64,000 nt of DNA from assembly GCF_024746815.1 (NCBI RefSeq), contig NZ_CP080525.1, forward strand, positions 1,054,001-1,118,000. The letters run 5' to 3'. The notes under the pieces are model-generated. The model searched no databases. It worked only from the letters and a program-made list of their open reading frames with translations, and was not told the DNA's origin. The translations under genes and the position numbers were made by a program. The stretch's first letter is position 1, and each line of letters opens with the position of its first letter. This document shows, piece by piece, positions 53,872-62,642 of this stretch. The stretch comes from Mesorhizobium sp. AR07. GTDB lineage: Bacteria > Pseudomonadota > Alphaproteobacteria > Rhizobiales > Rhizobiaceae.

Positions 53872-55059
53872 TTATTTTCTGGCTTTTTCGAAGGCTTGGG
53901 CCACATCAGCCCACAGGTCTTCGACACTCTCCAATCCGACATTGAAGCGGATGGTTCGGGGGCTGACGCCGAAGCGCGCCATCGAATTCAGTCCCGGCGT
54001 CTGTTCCAGCGACGCCTTGGCCGGCACGACCAGGCTCTCATGCCCGCCCCAGCTGACGCCGATGCGGAAATAGTTCAGCGCGTCGACGAAGACGGGGATG
54101 TCGATATCGTCCGTCACTTCGAACGAGAACAAACCGGCATAGCCGGCCAGCGTCGCCTTGCCCGGATGGTTCGAATAGGCGGGATGGTTGACGCGCTCGA
54201 CATTGGCATGCGCCTTCAGCCGCTCGGCGATGGTCAGGCCGCTCTTCATATGGTGCGGCAGGCGCAGCGGCAGCGTGCGCAGGCCGCGCAGCAGCAGCCA
54301 GGCCTCGAACGGCGACAGCTTGCCGCCGAGATAGGAATAGGTCTGCTCGTTGATATGCTTGATATGGGCGGCGGAGCCCGCCACGACGCCGGCAACCGTG
54401 TCGCTGTGACCGCCGAGATATTTCGAAGCCGAATGCAGCACCAGGTCGACGCCGTGCGCGATCGGCTTCTGAAACACCGGCGTCGCCCAGGAATTGTCGA
54501 TGGTGGTGACGATGCCCTGCTCCCTGGCCAACCGCGTCAGATGCGCGATGTCCTGCAGCTCGAACATCATCGAGGTCGGGCTTTCCAGATAAAGCAGCTT
54601 GGCGCCGGGAAGTGCCGCCGCCACCGCATCCGGATCTGAGCCATCGACATAATCGACCTTGATGTTGAGCCGCGGCAAGAGCCGTTCGAACAGCCGGTAG
54701 GCATCGCCGTAGCAGTTGCGCACCGCCACGATGCGTTCACCGGCGCCGACAAAGGCAAGCACCGTGGCGCTGATGGCCGCCATGCCGCTGGAAAAGCCGC
54801 GCGCGGCTTCCGCGCCCTCGAGTGCGGCCACCCGCGCCTCGAACTCCATCACGGTCGGATTGTCGCCGCGCGAATAGATCGGCTGCTTTCGTTTGCCGGC
54901 GAAGGTGTCGGCCATTTCGGCATAGTTGGCGAAAGTGAACAGCGAGGTCTGGTAGATCGGCGGCACCACCGCGCCGCCCGGGAATGGCTCGTCATGCGCC
55001 AGCAGCGTTGCCGCCTCGGCGAGATAGTCGTGATCGAAACCTGATGGATGCTCGTTCAT
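53872..55059 (-). CDS. PLP-dependent Cys/Met metabolism enzyme (cystathionine gamma-synthase/lyase family)
   Basis: 395 residues. The fold-type I signature is complete: YSRGDNPTVMEFEARVAALEGAE near residue 62, SSGMAAISA, LYLESPTSMMFELQDI, and the PLP lysine in LVLHSASKYLGGHSD near 208. C-terminal FNVGLESVEDLWADV is typical. The family includes cystathionine gamma-synthase, cystathionine beta- and gamma-lyases and methionine gamma-lyase; this member cannot be placed further. Its operon position between a GntR regulator and a sugar transporter suggests a catabolic role on an imported compound. Its start overlaps the regulator stop as ATGA. Confidence 0.9.
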   Translation of the reverse strand: MNEHPSGFDHDYLAEAATLLAHDEPFPGGAVVPPIYQTSLFTFANYAEMADTFAGKRKQPIYSRGDNPTVMEFEARVAALEGAEAARGFSSGMAAISATVLAFVGAGERIVAVRNCYGDAYRLFERLLPRLNIKVDYVDGSDPDAVAAALPGAKLLYLESPTSMMFELQDIAHLTRLAREQGIVTTIDNSWATPVFQKPIAHGVDLVLHSASKYLGGHSDTVAGVVAGSAAHIKHINEQTYSYLGGKLSPFEAWLLLRGLRTLPLRLPHHMKSGLTIAERLKAHANVERVNHPAYSNHPGKATLAGYAGLFSFEVTDDIDIPVFVDALNYFRIGVSWGGHESLVVPAKASLEQTPGLNSMARFGVSPRTIRFNVGLESVEDLWADVAQAFEKARK

Positions 55060-55790
55060 GTCTGGCTCGAAAGTTTGAGTTTGGCTGCACCACGCTTCAG
55101 ATCGTCCTCGACGGTGGCGATCAGCTTGAGCGCCTCGGCGCGGGCACCCTGCGGATCCCGGGCGGCGATGCGTTCGTAGATGGTGCGGTGGTAGGGAAAG
55201 CTGGCATGGCCGAAGTCGCGCACGCCGAGCGGATGCTCCCAGAAGCGATGGAACAGCTCGTGCATGGCGGCGATGATCTGCTCGAACAGCGGATTGCCCG
55301 AGACCTGATAGATTGCCTGGTGGAACTCCCAATCCTCTTCCGACGACATGCCGTCGCGCGTGCGAAACGCCTGTTCCATGATGTCGAGCTTGCGCGCGAT
55401 TTCGGCGATGTCGGCCTGGCTGGCGCGTTCGGCGCAGAGTGCGGCGGCCTCCGCCTCCAGCGCGCGGCGGATCTCCAGCGTCTGCATAAGGCTGGTGAAA
55501 TCATTGCCGCCCGCCAGCGTCAGCGGCATATGCAGCATGTCAGGTGAGACGGCCGCCTTGAGATAGGTGCCGCTGCCTTGCCGGCGCTCGACCAGACCAA
55601 GCCCTTCCCAGCGCGTCAGCGCTTCGCGCACGGTGTTGCGGCTGACCTTCAGCCGCTCCGCCAGTATACGCTCGGTTGGCAGTCTCTCGCCGGGCTGCAA
55701 GGATTCGGCAAGAACAAACCCTACCAACGCCTTCAGCACGGCGTCATCGCGCGCCGTCGTCTGAATGGGTGGCAGGCTGTTCTGGTCCAC
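55056..55790 (-). CDS. GntR-family (FadR subgroup) transcriptional regulator
   Basis: 244 residues if started at the GTG at 55790, which has GGAG six bases upstream. The N-terminal winged helix reads LPTERILAERLKVSRNTVREALTRWEGLGLVERRQGSGTYL; the C-terminal ~160 residues form the helical FadR-type sensor with metal-binding residues in EFHQAIYQVSGNPL and HRTIYERIAARD. It probably controls the operon that it opens, in response to the imported substrate or a product of the PLP enzyme. The open frame reaches 55901 but without a ribosome binding site. Confidence 0.9.
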   Translation of the reverse strand: MDQNSLPPIQTTARDDAVLKALVGFVLAESLQPGERLPTERILAERLKVSRNTVREALTRWEGLGLVERRQGSGTYLKAAVSPDMLHMPLTLAGGNDFTSLMQTLEIRRALEAEAAALCAERASQADIAEIARKLDIMEQAFRTRDGMSSEEDWEFHQAIYQVSGNPLFEQIIAAMHELFHRFWEHPLGVRDFGHASFPYHRTIYERIAARDPQGARAEALKLIATVEDDLKRGAAKLKLSSQT

Positions 55791-55917
55791 GTATACTCCA
55801 AGTGGTGCAATGGCCCAACCAATTTCTGCATATGCAAGACCTCCTGTCAACAGGTTGTCAGCAGACGGCGCCGCCGCGAGCGGCGACGCGATACATTTCA
55901 ATAGGTTACGAGATACT

Positions 55918-57405
55918 TCATTGTGGCTGTGGCACCGCGGCAGGCGGCCCGAACCAGGCGATCAGCGCTTCAGCAAGGCCCAGATCGGTTGTGTCCCCCA
56001 CCCAGGCCACATAGCCGTCGGGCCGGATCAACACGGCGGCCGGTGCAGCGACCGCACCTAGGACCGGAAGCTCCCATGGACCGGAATATGTGGCCTCGAT
56101 CTGTTGGACCCGATCCGCCCATGGCGTGATGTCAACGTTGCCGGACCCATTGAGATTGAGCAAGACCGGCCGGGCATGGTGCAGAAGAGTGAAGACCCGT
56201 TGCGGGCCTTTGGCGGTGAACAGGTCGAGGTCGGGCATCCGCCGCCCAAGCAGTGGATGCCCCTCGCCGAGGTCGTAGTGGACGCCCAGCCCGGACATCT
56301 CGGCCGCAATTTGCCTGCGAGGCTCGTCCATGCCGAGCAATTCGGTCACGGTGTCGCCCAAGGCCGTGGTGCGATCATCCACACGACGAAGGGCAACCTG
56401 TGCCATCGTGTTGCGCAGGACGCGGGCGCCGACCGGATGGCGCTCGGCGTGATAGGTATCGAGGAGGCTTTCCGGCGATGTCCGCTTGACCACCTGGGCC
56501 AGCTTCCATCCGAGGTTCACGGCATCCTGCACACCGATGTTTAGGCCCTGCCCGCCCACCGGGGCATGGACGTGCGCGGCGTCGCCGGCCAACAGGACGC
56601 GTCTGTCGCGGTAAGTCGCTGCCTGCCGCGCCATGTCGGTAAATCGGGAGATCCAGGTTGGACTGTGGACCCCGTAGTCGGTACCGTAGACGGCGACAAG
56701 CGCCTCGCTGAGATCGTGCAGTGTGGGTTCGCCACCGGTCTGAAGGTGCTGCTCGGTCAGCACGACGCGCACTGTCCCGCCCTTCCCCATCTTGCCCAGC
56801 GCATGAATTCCAAAGACGTTGTTGCGAAAGCCCGATGCCGGCTCTTCCGACATCTCGACCTCGGCGATCATCCAGCTCATCGTCGGATCCCACCCGGCGA
56901 ACTCGATATTAGCTGCTTTGCGGATCGCGCTGCGTCCTCCGTCGCAGCCAACGAGATACTGCGCCGCTAGACGTTGGCCGTCGGACAGATCGACACCAAC
57001 GCCGGTGTCGTCCTGCATGAAGCCGGTGACGTCCCGTCCGCGATAGATCGGCACCGCCAGTTCGCCGACCCAGTCGGCCAGTATGCGTTCGATGTGGTTC
57101 TGCCACAGCCCGAGCACGTAATTGTGCCGCGTTGGAAAATCGCCGATGTCCAGCGGGACCATGTGGAAGCGCAGGGCCGGCGTCACCTGCCCCTGCGACA
57201 GGAACCGGTCGACGATTCCGCGCTGATCGAGAACCTCGATGGTGCGCGCATGCAGGCCGCCCGCGCGCGAACCAACAAGCTCCTGGTTGTGGCGCCGCTC
57301 GACGATAGCCACATCGACGCCCGCCAACGCGAGTTCGCCCGCCAACATGAGCCCTGTCGGACCGCCTCCGGCGATCACCACCGCATGATCTGAAATCGCA
57401 CCCAT
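55918..57405 (-). CDS. FAD-dependent aromatic monooxygenase (rifampin/tetracycline monooxygenase-like)
   Basis: 495 residues. FAD-binding motifs are complete: GGGPTGLMLAGELALAG near residue 12, the DG motif YLVGCDGGRSAIRK near 150 and GDAAHVHAPVGGQGLNIGVQDA near 270. The C-terminal ~100 residues form the thioredoxin-like tail of the p-hydroxybenzoate hydroxylase group. The closest relatives that I know are rifampin and tetracycline-type monooxygenases and polyketide hydroxylases; the substrate is unproven. The start ATG at 57405 has GGGAG upstream. It lies upstream of the GntR operon on the same strand, with a 127-base gap to the GntR start. Confidence 0.88.
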   Translation of the reverse strand: MGAISDHAVVIAGGGPTGLMLAGELALAGVDVAIVERRHNQELVGSRAGGLHARTIEVLDQRGIVDRFLSQGQVTPALRFHMVPLDIGDFPTRHNYVLGLWQNHIERILADWVGELAVPIYRGRDVTGFMQDDTGVGVDLSDGQRLAAQYLVGCDGGRSAIRKAANIEFAGWDPTMSWMIAEVEMSEEPASGFRNNVFGIHALGKMGKGGTVRVVLTEQHLQTGGEPTLHDLSEALVAVYGTDYGVHSPTWISRFTDMARQAATYRDRRVLLAGDAAHVHAPVGGQGLNIGVQDAVNLGWKLAQVVKRTSPESLLDTYHAERHPVGARVLRNTMAQVALRRVDDRTTALGDTVTELLGMDEPRRQIAAEMSGLGVHYDLGEGHPLLGRRMPDLDLFTAKGPQRVFTLLHHARPVLLNLNGSGNVDITPWADRVQQIEATYSGPWELPVLGAVAAPAAVLIRPDGYVAWVGDTTDLGLAEALIAWFGPPAAVPQPQ

Positions 57406-57957
57406 TATCGTCACTCCCGTTTCCGTACCTTCGGCCTGGGTCGCGGTTTTACGGGAGGAGCCGGGTCTTGCCGCAAGCCCCTTGTGCGCCATATGTATGA
57501 AATGGAGGGGGTGCTCTCCCCTTTACCGTTGGCTGCCACGACCAAGCTTTTCGCGCAATCACAGTGCGTACGGTACGGCTATCGCCGTCGCGGTCCCAAA
57601 AACGATCCGGATTTTCAATTGCAAAAACGCAGAGTCTTCCGCGCCTTGGCACGGAGCTCTGATGTTCTGTTTGAAAAAGGGGGCCGGTCGGCGTTTGGCA
57701 GCGGTACGAGGAGGCCACTATGTGCCAGCGCCGGCCGGCCGACCCCACGGACCCAGGAGATGCGGCGGACCTGAGCATCATGGGGTATTTCTAGGGATCG
57801 AGCCGGCTGTCTACCCTCGTGCCGGCTTCGTCTTGGTCTGCACACTTGCGCAAGAGCTTATGAAAATCAACCGTTTCTTAACCAAGGCTCGCGAATCGCT
57901 TGGATTAAGGTAAACGGGTAACCCTGTCGGGTTGACTGGATAATCGGGCCTGGGCCG
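57406..57957. other. 552-base intergenic region with no convincing gene
   Basis: It separates the monooxygenase gene from the end of pleD. A tiny frame, 57720-57794, begins at an ATG with a perfect GAGGAGG and would encode 24 residues starting MCQRRPADPTD. Another 17-residue frame starts at 57860. Neither has family features. The base composition is less GC-rich than the genes around it, which fits the right-hand border of the accessory segment. Confidence 0.5.
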
Positions 57958-59331
57958 TTACGCCGCCTTGGCGACGACGCGATTGCGGCCGCCGCTCTTG
58001 GCTTCATAGAGCGCGAGATCGGCGCGTTTCATCAGCGCCGCCACCGTATCCACGCCCTTCAGCACCGACGACACGCCGACGCTGACGGTGACCTCGATCG
58101 TCTTGCCGTCCTGACCGATGGCAAAAGGCGCCTGGGCGATTTCGGCGCGAATGCGTTCGGCCACCTTTTCGGCCACCACGCCATCGGTGTCCGGCATCAC
58201 CACGACGAACTCCTCGCCGCCAAAACGGCAGGCAAGGTCGATGCCGCGGACATTCTTGCGCAGCCGTCGCGCGAATTCCCGCAACACCTCGTCGCCGCCA
58301 TCATGGCCGTGCGCGTCGTTGATCGACTTGAAGCGGTCGAGGTCGGTGATCATCACCGACAGCGGCCGCCGCCGCGCCACGGCGCGGTCGAACAGCGTCT
58401 GCAGATGGCTGTCGAGATAGCGGCGGTTGTGCAGTCCGGTCAGCCCGTCGGTCACCGCCATTTCGATGGTCTGGGTGACGCTGGCGCGCAGCTGGTCGTT
58501 GTAGCGCTTGCGGCGCACCTGGGTGCGCAACCGCGCCGTCAGCTCCTGCTGGTCGATCGGCCGCATCAGATAGTCGTTGATGCCGAGTTCGAGGCCGCGG
58601 ATGATGCGTTCCTCCTCGCCCGCCTCCGCCAGCAGGATGATCGGCACGAAACGGGTGCGGTCGAGCGAACGCAGCTGCGAACAAAGCCTGAGCGGATCGA
58701 AATCGGCAAAGGCCGTCGAGATCATCACGCATTCATAGGGCGTCTCGGCGGCCTGGAAGAAACCGGCATGCGGATCGCCGGTGACATCGAGGTCGGCGCG
58801 GTCGCGCAGCATCTTCTGGATGCGCTCGACGGATGATTTGCGCTCGTCGATCAGAAGCACTTTCGGCGTCGTATCCTCGGAGGCGAAATTGCGGCTCAAA
58901 AGCTCCTCGATGCCGATGTTGCGCGTCGTCGAGGCGCGCAGCCGCAACTCGTCGGTCAGCGACTTCAGCCGCACCAGGCTCTTGACGCGCGTCATCAGCT
59001 GCAGGTCGTTGACCGGCTTGGTCAGGAAGTCGTCGGCGCCGGCCTCGAGACCTCGTACGCGGTCGGACACCTGATCGAGCGCGGTGATCATCACGACCGG
59101 AATATGTGACGTCGCCGGGTCGCTCTTCAGCCGCCGGCAGACCTCGAAGCCGTCCATGTCGGGCATCATCACATCGAGCAGCACGACGTCGACCTTGCCG
59201 TTCTCGCAGGTCTCGATCGCATCAGGCCCGTTGGTAGCGGTCAGCACTTCGAAATATTCGGCCAGCAGCCGGACTTCCAGGAGCCGCACATTGGCAGGGA
59301 TGTCGTCGACGACGAGGATCCGTGCAGTCAT
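57958..59331 (-). CDS. pleD: Response regulator PleD (diguanylate cyclase)
   Basis: 457 residues in the PleD order receiver, receiver-like, GGDEF. The first receiver has Asp53 in LLDVMMPDMDG as phosphorylation site and the Lys in FLTKPVND. The second (from about residue 154) has lost the Asp and acts as an adaptor for dimerization. The GGDEF domain has LVTDLDRFKSIND-type metal residues (ITDLDRFK) and GGEEF, with an intact RxxD inhibitory site (RGID). It makes cyclic di-GMP and in Caulobacter drives the swarmer-to-stalked transition. It follows divK with a 33-base gap. Confidence 0.96.
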   Translation of the reverse strand: MTARILVVDDIPANVRLLEVRLLAEYFEVLTATNGPDAIETCENGKVDVVLLDVMMPDMDGFEVCRRLKSDPATSHIPVVMITALDQVSDRVRGLEAGADDFLTKPVNDLQLMTRVKSLVRLKSLTDELRLRASTTRNIGIEELLSRNFASEDTTPKVLLIDERKSSVERIQKMLRDRADLDVTGDPHAGFFQAAETPYECVMISTAFADFDPLRLCSQLRSLDRTRFVPIILLAEAGEEERIIRGLELGINDYLMRPIDQQELTARLRTQVRRKRYNDQLRASVTQTIEMAVTDGLTGLHNRRYLDSHLQTLFDRAVARRRPLSVMITDLDRFKSINDAHGHDGGDEVLREFARRLRKNVRGIDLACRFGGEEFVVVMPDTDGVVAEKVAERIRAEIAQAPFAIGQDGKTIEVTVSVGVSSVLKGVDTVAALMKRADLALYEAKSGGRNRVVAKAA

Positions 59332-59364
59332 TTCACAAGGCTCCGGCTTGGCTGGAAGGGCACA

Positions 59365-59736
59365 TCAGGCATCGCCCAGATAGGATTTGATGGTTTCGAT
59401 GAAACGCGGCACCGAGATCGGCTTCGAGATATAGGCCTCGCAACCGCCCTGCCGGATGCGCTCCTCGTCGCCCTTCATTGCGAAGGCGGTCACCGCGATG
59501 ACCGGGATGACGTGCAGATCGTCGTCCTCCTTCAGCCATTTGGTCACCTCCAGCCCCGACACTTCCGGCAGCTGGATATCCATCAGGATGAGATCCGGCC
59601 GGTGCAGGCGCGCCAGATCGAGCGCCTCCAGGCCGTTGCGGGTGCGCACGGTCTCGTAGCCGCTTGCTTCGATGAGGTCCCGAAAGAGCTTCATGTTGAG
59701 CTCATTGTCCTCGACGATCATGACCTTCTTCGGCAT
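59365..59736 (-). CDS. divK: Single-domain response regulator DivK
   Basis: 123 residues, a stand-alone receiver domain. Glu9 and Asp10 (VED), phosphorylatable Asp53 (LMDIQLPEV), Thr83 (AVTAF) and Lys105 (ISKPIS) are all in place. DivK relays the state of the DivJ and PleC kinases to control CtrA and the cell cycle. Its position directly upstream of pleD is the conserved alphaproteobacterial order, which makes the assignment firm. Confidence 0.96.
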   Translation of the reverse strand: MPKKVMIVEDNELNMKLFRDLIEASGYETVRTRNGLEALDLARLHRPDLILMDIQLPEVSGLEVTKWLKEDDDLHVIPVIAVTAFAMKGDEERIRQGGCEAYISKPISVPRFIETIKSYLGDA

Positions 59737-59960
59737 CGATATCCCGTCCCGGCGTCCTTCCGCTCGAAGGCGACCGTCATGCGTCCATCTCGAGACGCAC
59801 CAAACCCTGCTTCACTTTACGGCAATATGATTGACGAAACGGAAATCCGCTGGGCAAAAAGCTGTCTGGATTCCACCTCGGGCGCCGCCCCAATGGCTTG
59901 CCGCAAGCAACTCTTGCCATTACTGCGGGGAGAGACTCATTCCACACACCGAAGGTAGTG

Positions 59961-60260
59961 ATGGCAAACGCAGCGTCAATGCGCGAAGAAGCGGAATCGA
60001 TTGCCGTGAAGGCCCTGGGCTTCGTCGCCTCCGATCCGGAGCTGTTGCCGCGCTTTCTGGCGATCACCGGCATCGAGGCCCATTCGATCCGCAAGGCTGC
60101 CGGCGAACCGGGATTCCTGGCTGGCGTTCTGCAGTTCATTCTCGCCCACGAGCCGACGCTGATGCGCTTTGCCGAGGAAACCGGCACGCCACCGGCAGCT
60201 GTCGGCAAGGCCTTGCGGGCGCTGCCGACGGGCGACGACAACCATGAGCATTCCATATGA
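59961..60260 (+). CDS. DUF3572 family protein
   Basis: 99 residues, probably all helical and cytoplasmic. FVASDPELLPRFLAITGIEAHSIRKAAGEPGFLAGVLQFIL is the family core. DUF3572 is restricted mainly to alphaproteobacteria and has no known function; it commonly lies next to divK. I use the ATG at 59961 with AAGG upstream. Its stop codon overlaps the start of the HAD gene as ATGA. Divergent from divK. Confidence 0.9.
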   Translation: MANAASMREEAESIAVKALGFVASDPELLPRFLAITGIEAHSIRKAAGEPGFLAGVLQFILAHEPTLMRFAEETGTPPAAVGKALRALPTGDDNHEHSI

Positions 60261-60910
60261 GCGATGATCCCGAAACCGCGCGCCAGATCGAGGAGCTGGC
60301 GGCCGACGACCGGCCGCTTCTGGTGCTCGACGTCGACGACGTCGTGCTCGAATTCATCCGCCCCTTCCCGCATTTCCTCAAGGCGCGCGGCTTCGGCCTG
60401 ACACTGGCTTCCTTCCGGCTGACCGGCAACATTGCCGAGACGGCGAGTGGCCGGCTGGTCGAGCAAGCGGAAGTCACCGCGCTACTCGATGAGTTCTTCC
60501 ACACCCAGGCCGACTGGCAGAGCATCACCGACGGCGCCGCGGATGCGCTGGCAGGGTTGGGTGACCGCGCCGAGATCGTCATGCTGACGGCGATGCCGCA
60601 CAAGCATCGCGCCACCCGTCGCGTCCATCTCGATGCGCACGGGCTGAATTACCCGCTTCTCACCACCGAAATGGCCAAGGGGCCGGCTTTGGCAAAGCTA
60701 CGCGGCAAAAACGGTCGGCCGATCGCTTTCGTCGACGACCAGCCGCCCAATCTGGTCTCGGCGCGCAACTCGGTCTCTGATGCGCATCTCTTCCATCTCA
60801 TGGCCGACAATTCGCTGCGCGCATTCCTGCCGCCAGTGACGGACGACATCGTCGTCGTCCAAGACTGGCACGAAGCCGCGCCGCTGATCGCGAGCGCGCT
60901 GGGGCTTTAA
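60257..60910 (+). CDS. HAD-family hydrolase
   Basis: 217 residues. The first HAD motif is LVLDVDDVVLEF near residue 23 (catalytic Asp and general acid Asp two residues later), motif II is MLTAMP near 112 with Thr, the Lys is in MAKGPALAKL, and motif IV is FVDDQPPN near 160. It is a phosphatase-type enzyme with a small helical cap. Substrate unknown. Translationally coupled to the DUF3572 gene by ATGA; ends 10 bases before the convergent secreted-protein gene. Confidence 0.9.
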   Translation: MSDDPETARQIEELAADDRPLLVLDVDDVVLEFIRPFPHFLKARGFGLTLASFRLTGNIAETASGRLVEQAEVTALLDEFFHTQADWQSITDGAADALAGLGDRAEIVMLTAMPHKHRATRRVHLDAHGLNYPLLTTEMAKGPALAKLRGKNGRPIAFVDDQPPNLVSARNSVSDAHLFHLMADNSLRAFLPPVTDDIVVVQDWHEAAPLIASALGL

Positions 60911-60920
60911 AGGCTGGCGC

Positions 60921-62456
60921 TCAAGGGTTCAGTTTCGCTCCCGCCCCGCCGCTGTCGTTCCCGCTGTCACCGCCCCCGCCGTCACCATCATCGACGCTGT
61001 CGTCCACGGCCGGATCGGCCGGCTTGACCATGACGCCGTTGACCACGACCGAACCGTCGGCCTTGGCATTGACGACCCATTCGATGCGCCCATCGGGCAG
61101 TGTCTTGCCAAAACCCTTCGCCATGAGAGCGACGGGCACATATTGCGCCACTTCCGGTTCCGACTTTGCCGCCGTCTGCAGGCCCTCGACAATCTTGTCG
61201 AAGCCGGTGACGTCGACCGTCACGCTTGCCTCGGGCTTCTCGCCGGGGAACGTCATCTCGCCTTCAAGAGCGATCTCCACGTCCTTGTTCTTCACGCTGC
61301 TGTGGCCGATGACGACCTTCGGCGTCTTGGCCATGAAGTCGGCTTTAAGCTGGTCGCCGAAATCAGACGACAGCGGCGGATCCTGATTGAGATCAAAGGC
61401 TTCGATCGCCTTCTTCGCCATGCTGTCGAGATCGATGTTGGCGCCGCCGAAGTTCAGATCGATATCGGTGGGCAGCAGCGCCACGCTCCAGCTTGGCAGA
61501 AGCTGTTGCGGCACGCTCAGCCCGGAAGCTTTGATGGCATAAGTGATCTTGCCGTTCTGGGCGACGCCGTCGGACCCGAATGCGGTGCTGAGTTGCGTCG
61601 CGCCGAAATTGCCGACCGGGCTTTCCACCGCGAAATCCTTGAAACCGTAGGTTCCCTCGACATGCCCCCAAAGCGGCAACGCGGCGAGCAGAAGCGATTT
61701 GAGCTGCGCCTGGTTGGCCTTCAACGTCGCCTCGTCTTCATTGGCAACGGCAAATGCCAGGAGATCGAGCAGCGGCCTTGTCCGCACCCCCGTGCCGCTG
61801 GCCTCGACCGACAGTTCCGGTGATCTGACGGTGACCGGGAATTTCATCCCGCTCTCGGGATCGTCGAAATTGATCGCCTCGACGAAGTCAGACACTTTCT
61901 GCGACGTCGTGAAATCGACGCCGCCCGTCGCGGACTTGGTCGCGGCAATGGTCGCGGTGCCGGCACCGGCGCTGACATCCATGTGCTGCTTGGCATCCTT
62001 CGATGCCATCGTCATGCCGGCCATCGAGCTGGTCGCGCTGGTGAAGGCCGCAAGATTGGGATCGTAGACGCCCGAACCCTTGCCGTCCTTGATCGAAAAC
62101 TGCGTGCTCTGCAGACCCTCGGGGCCGTTGAACTCGAAGGAGGCGCTCTGCGAAAAATCCATCGAGACATCCCAGGATCCATCGCTGCGCGGCTTCACGA
62201 TCAAGGCATAGGGCGGAACGTCGAATTTCAGCAGCTTCCGATCAGGCAATGATCCGGCAAGCGCCTTGAAATCAAACACGATCTTGTAGGCGCCGCCTTC
62301 GACCGAGACCTTCAGAATGCCCTTATCGAGCGCCTGTTTGCCGACATAGCGCGACAGGTCTTGCGACAATTGCTTCGCACCCTGGCTATCGACGGTCTGG
62401 CCGAAAGCAGGCGCGCTCAACGCAAGAAGGAAAGCGAATGGCAGGACACGGTTCAC
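60921..62456 (-). CDS. Uncharacterised exported protein (DUF2125-like)
   Basis: 511 residues. The GTG start at 62456 is preceded by GGAG and opens a signal peptide, MNRVLPFAFLLALSAPAFGQ. The mature protein is rich in beta-strand (LKVSVEGGAYKIVFDFKAL; VGNFGATQLSTAF) and resembles large periplasmic DUF2125/YdgA-type proteins. The C-terminal ~35 residues are a low-complexity Asp/Gly/Ser tail (DDGDGGGGDSGNDSGG). I cannot assign a function. It could take part in envelope lipid or polysaccharide handling, but nothing nearby supports that. Confidence 0.75.
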   Translation of the reverse strand: MNRVLPFAFLLALSAPAFGQTVDSQGAKQLSQDLSRYVGKQALDKGILKVSVEGGAYKIVFDFKALAGSLPDRKLLKFDVPPYALIVKPRSDGSWDVSMDFSQSASFEFNGPEGLQSTQFSIKDGKGSGVYDPNLAAFTSATSSMAGMTMASKDAKQHMDVSAGAGTATIAATKSATGGVDFTTSQKVSDFVEAINFDDPESGMKFPVTVRSPELSVEASGTGVRTRPLLDLLAFAVANEDEATLKANQAQLKSLLLAALPLWGHVEGTYGFKDFAVESPVGNFGATQLSTAFGSDGVAQNGKITYAIKASGLSVPQQLLPSWSVALLPTDIDLNFGGANIDLDSMAKKAIEAFDLNQDPPLSSDFGDQLKADFMAKTPKVVIGHSSVKNKDVEIALEGEMTFPGEKPEASVTVDVTGFDKIVEGLQTAAKSEPEVAQYVPVALMAKGFGKTLPDGRIEWVVNAKADGSVVVNGVMVKPADPAVDDSVDDGDGGGGDSGNDSGGAGAKLNP

Positions 62457-62477
62457 GCGAATTCTCCGTTTGACCTA

Positions 62478-62528
62478 ATGCATATCGCCCAAAAGGGGGT
62501 CCCGGTTTGGGATAACAACATGCATAAA
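62478..62528. repeat. Intergenic palindrome, family B, copy 2
   Basis: ATGCATATCGCCCAAAAGGG continues into CCCGGTTTGGGATAACAACATGCAT; CCCAAA pairs with TTTGGG and ATGCAT recurs at both ends. A short AT-rich tail with GAGCGCATGCGCTTT follows to 62560. Copy 1 is at 20600-20645. Confidence 0.75.
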
Positions 62529-62642
62529 AATAAAAACCTAGAGCGCATGCGCTTTAGAAGGAACGCTTCGTTCGTCTGGTATGAAATTACCGCCGCAACC
62601 GCAAGGTGCGATCAACAAAGCCATCCAAGCGGACAATCTCGA

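Noticed and set aside
57860..57913. A 17-codon frame starting MKINRFLTKARES
   Set aside because: Too short, with only a weak ribosome binding site and no downstream gene on that strand.
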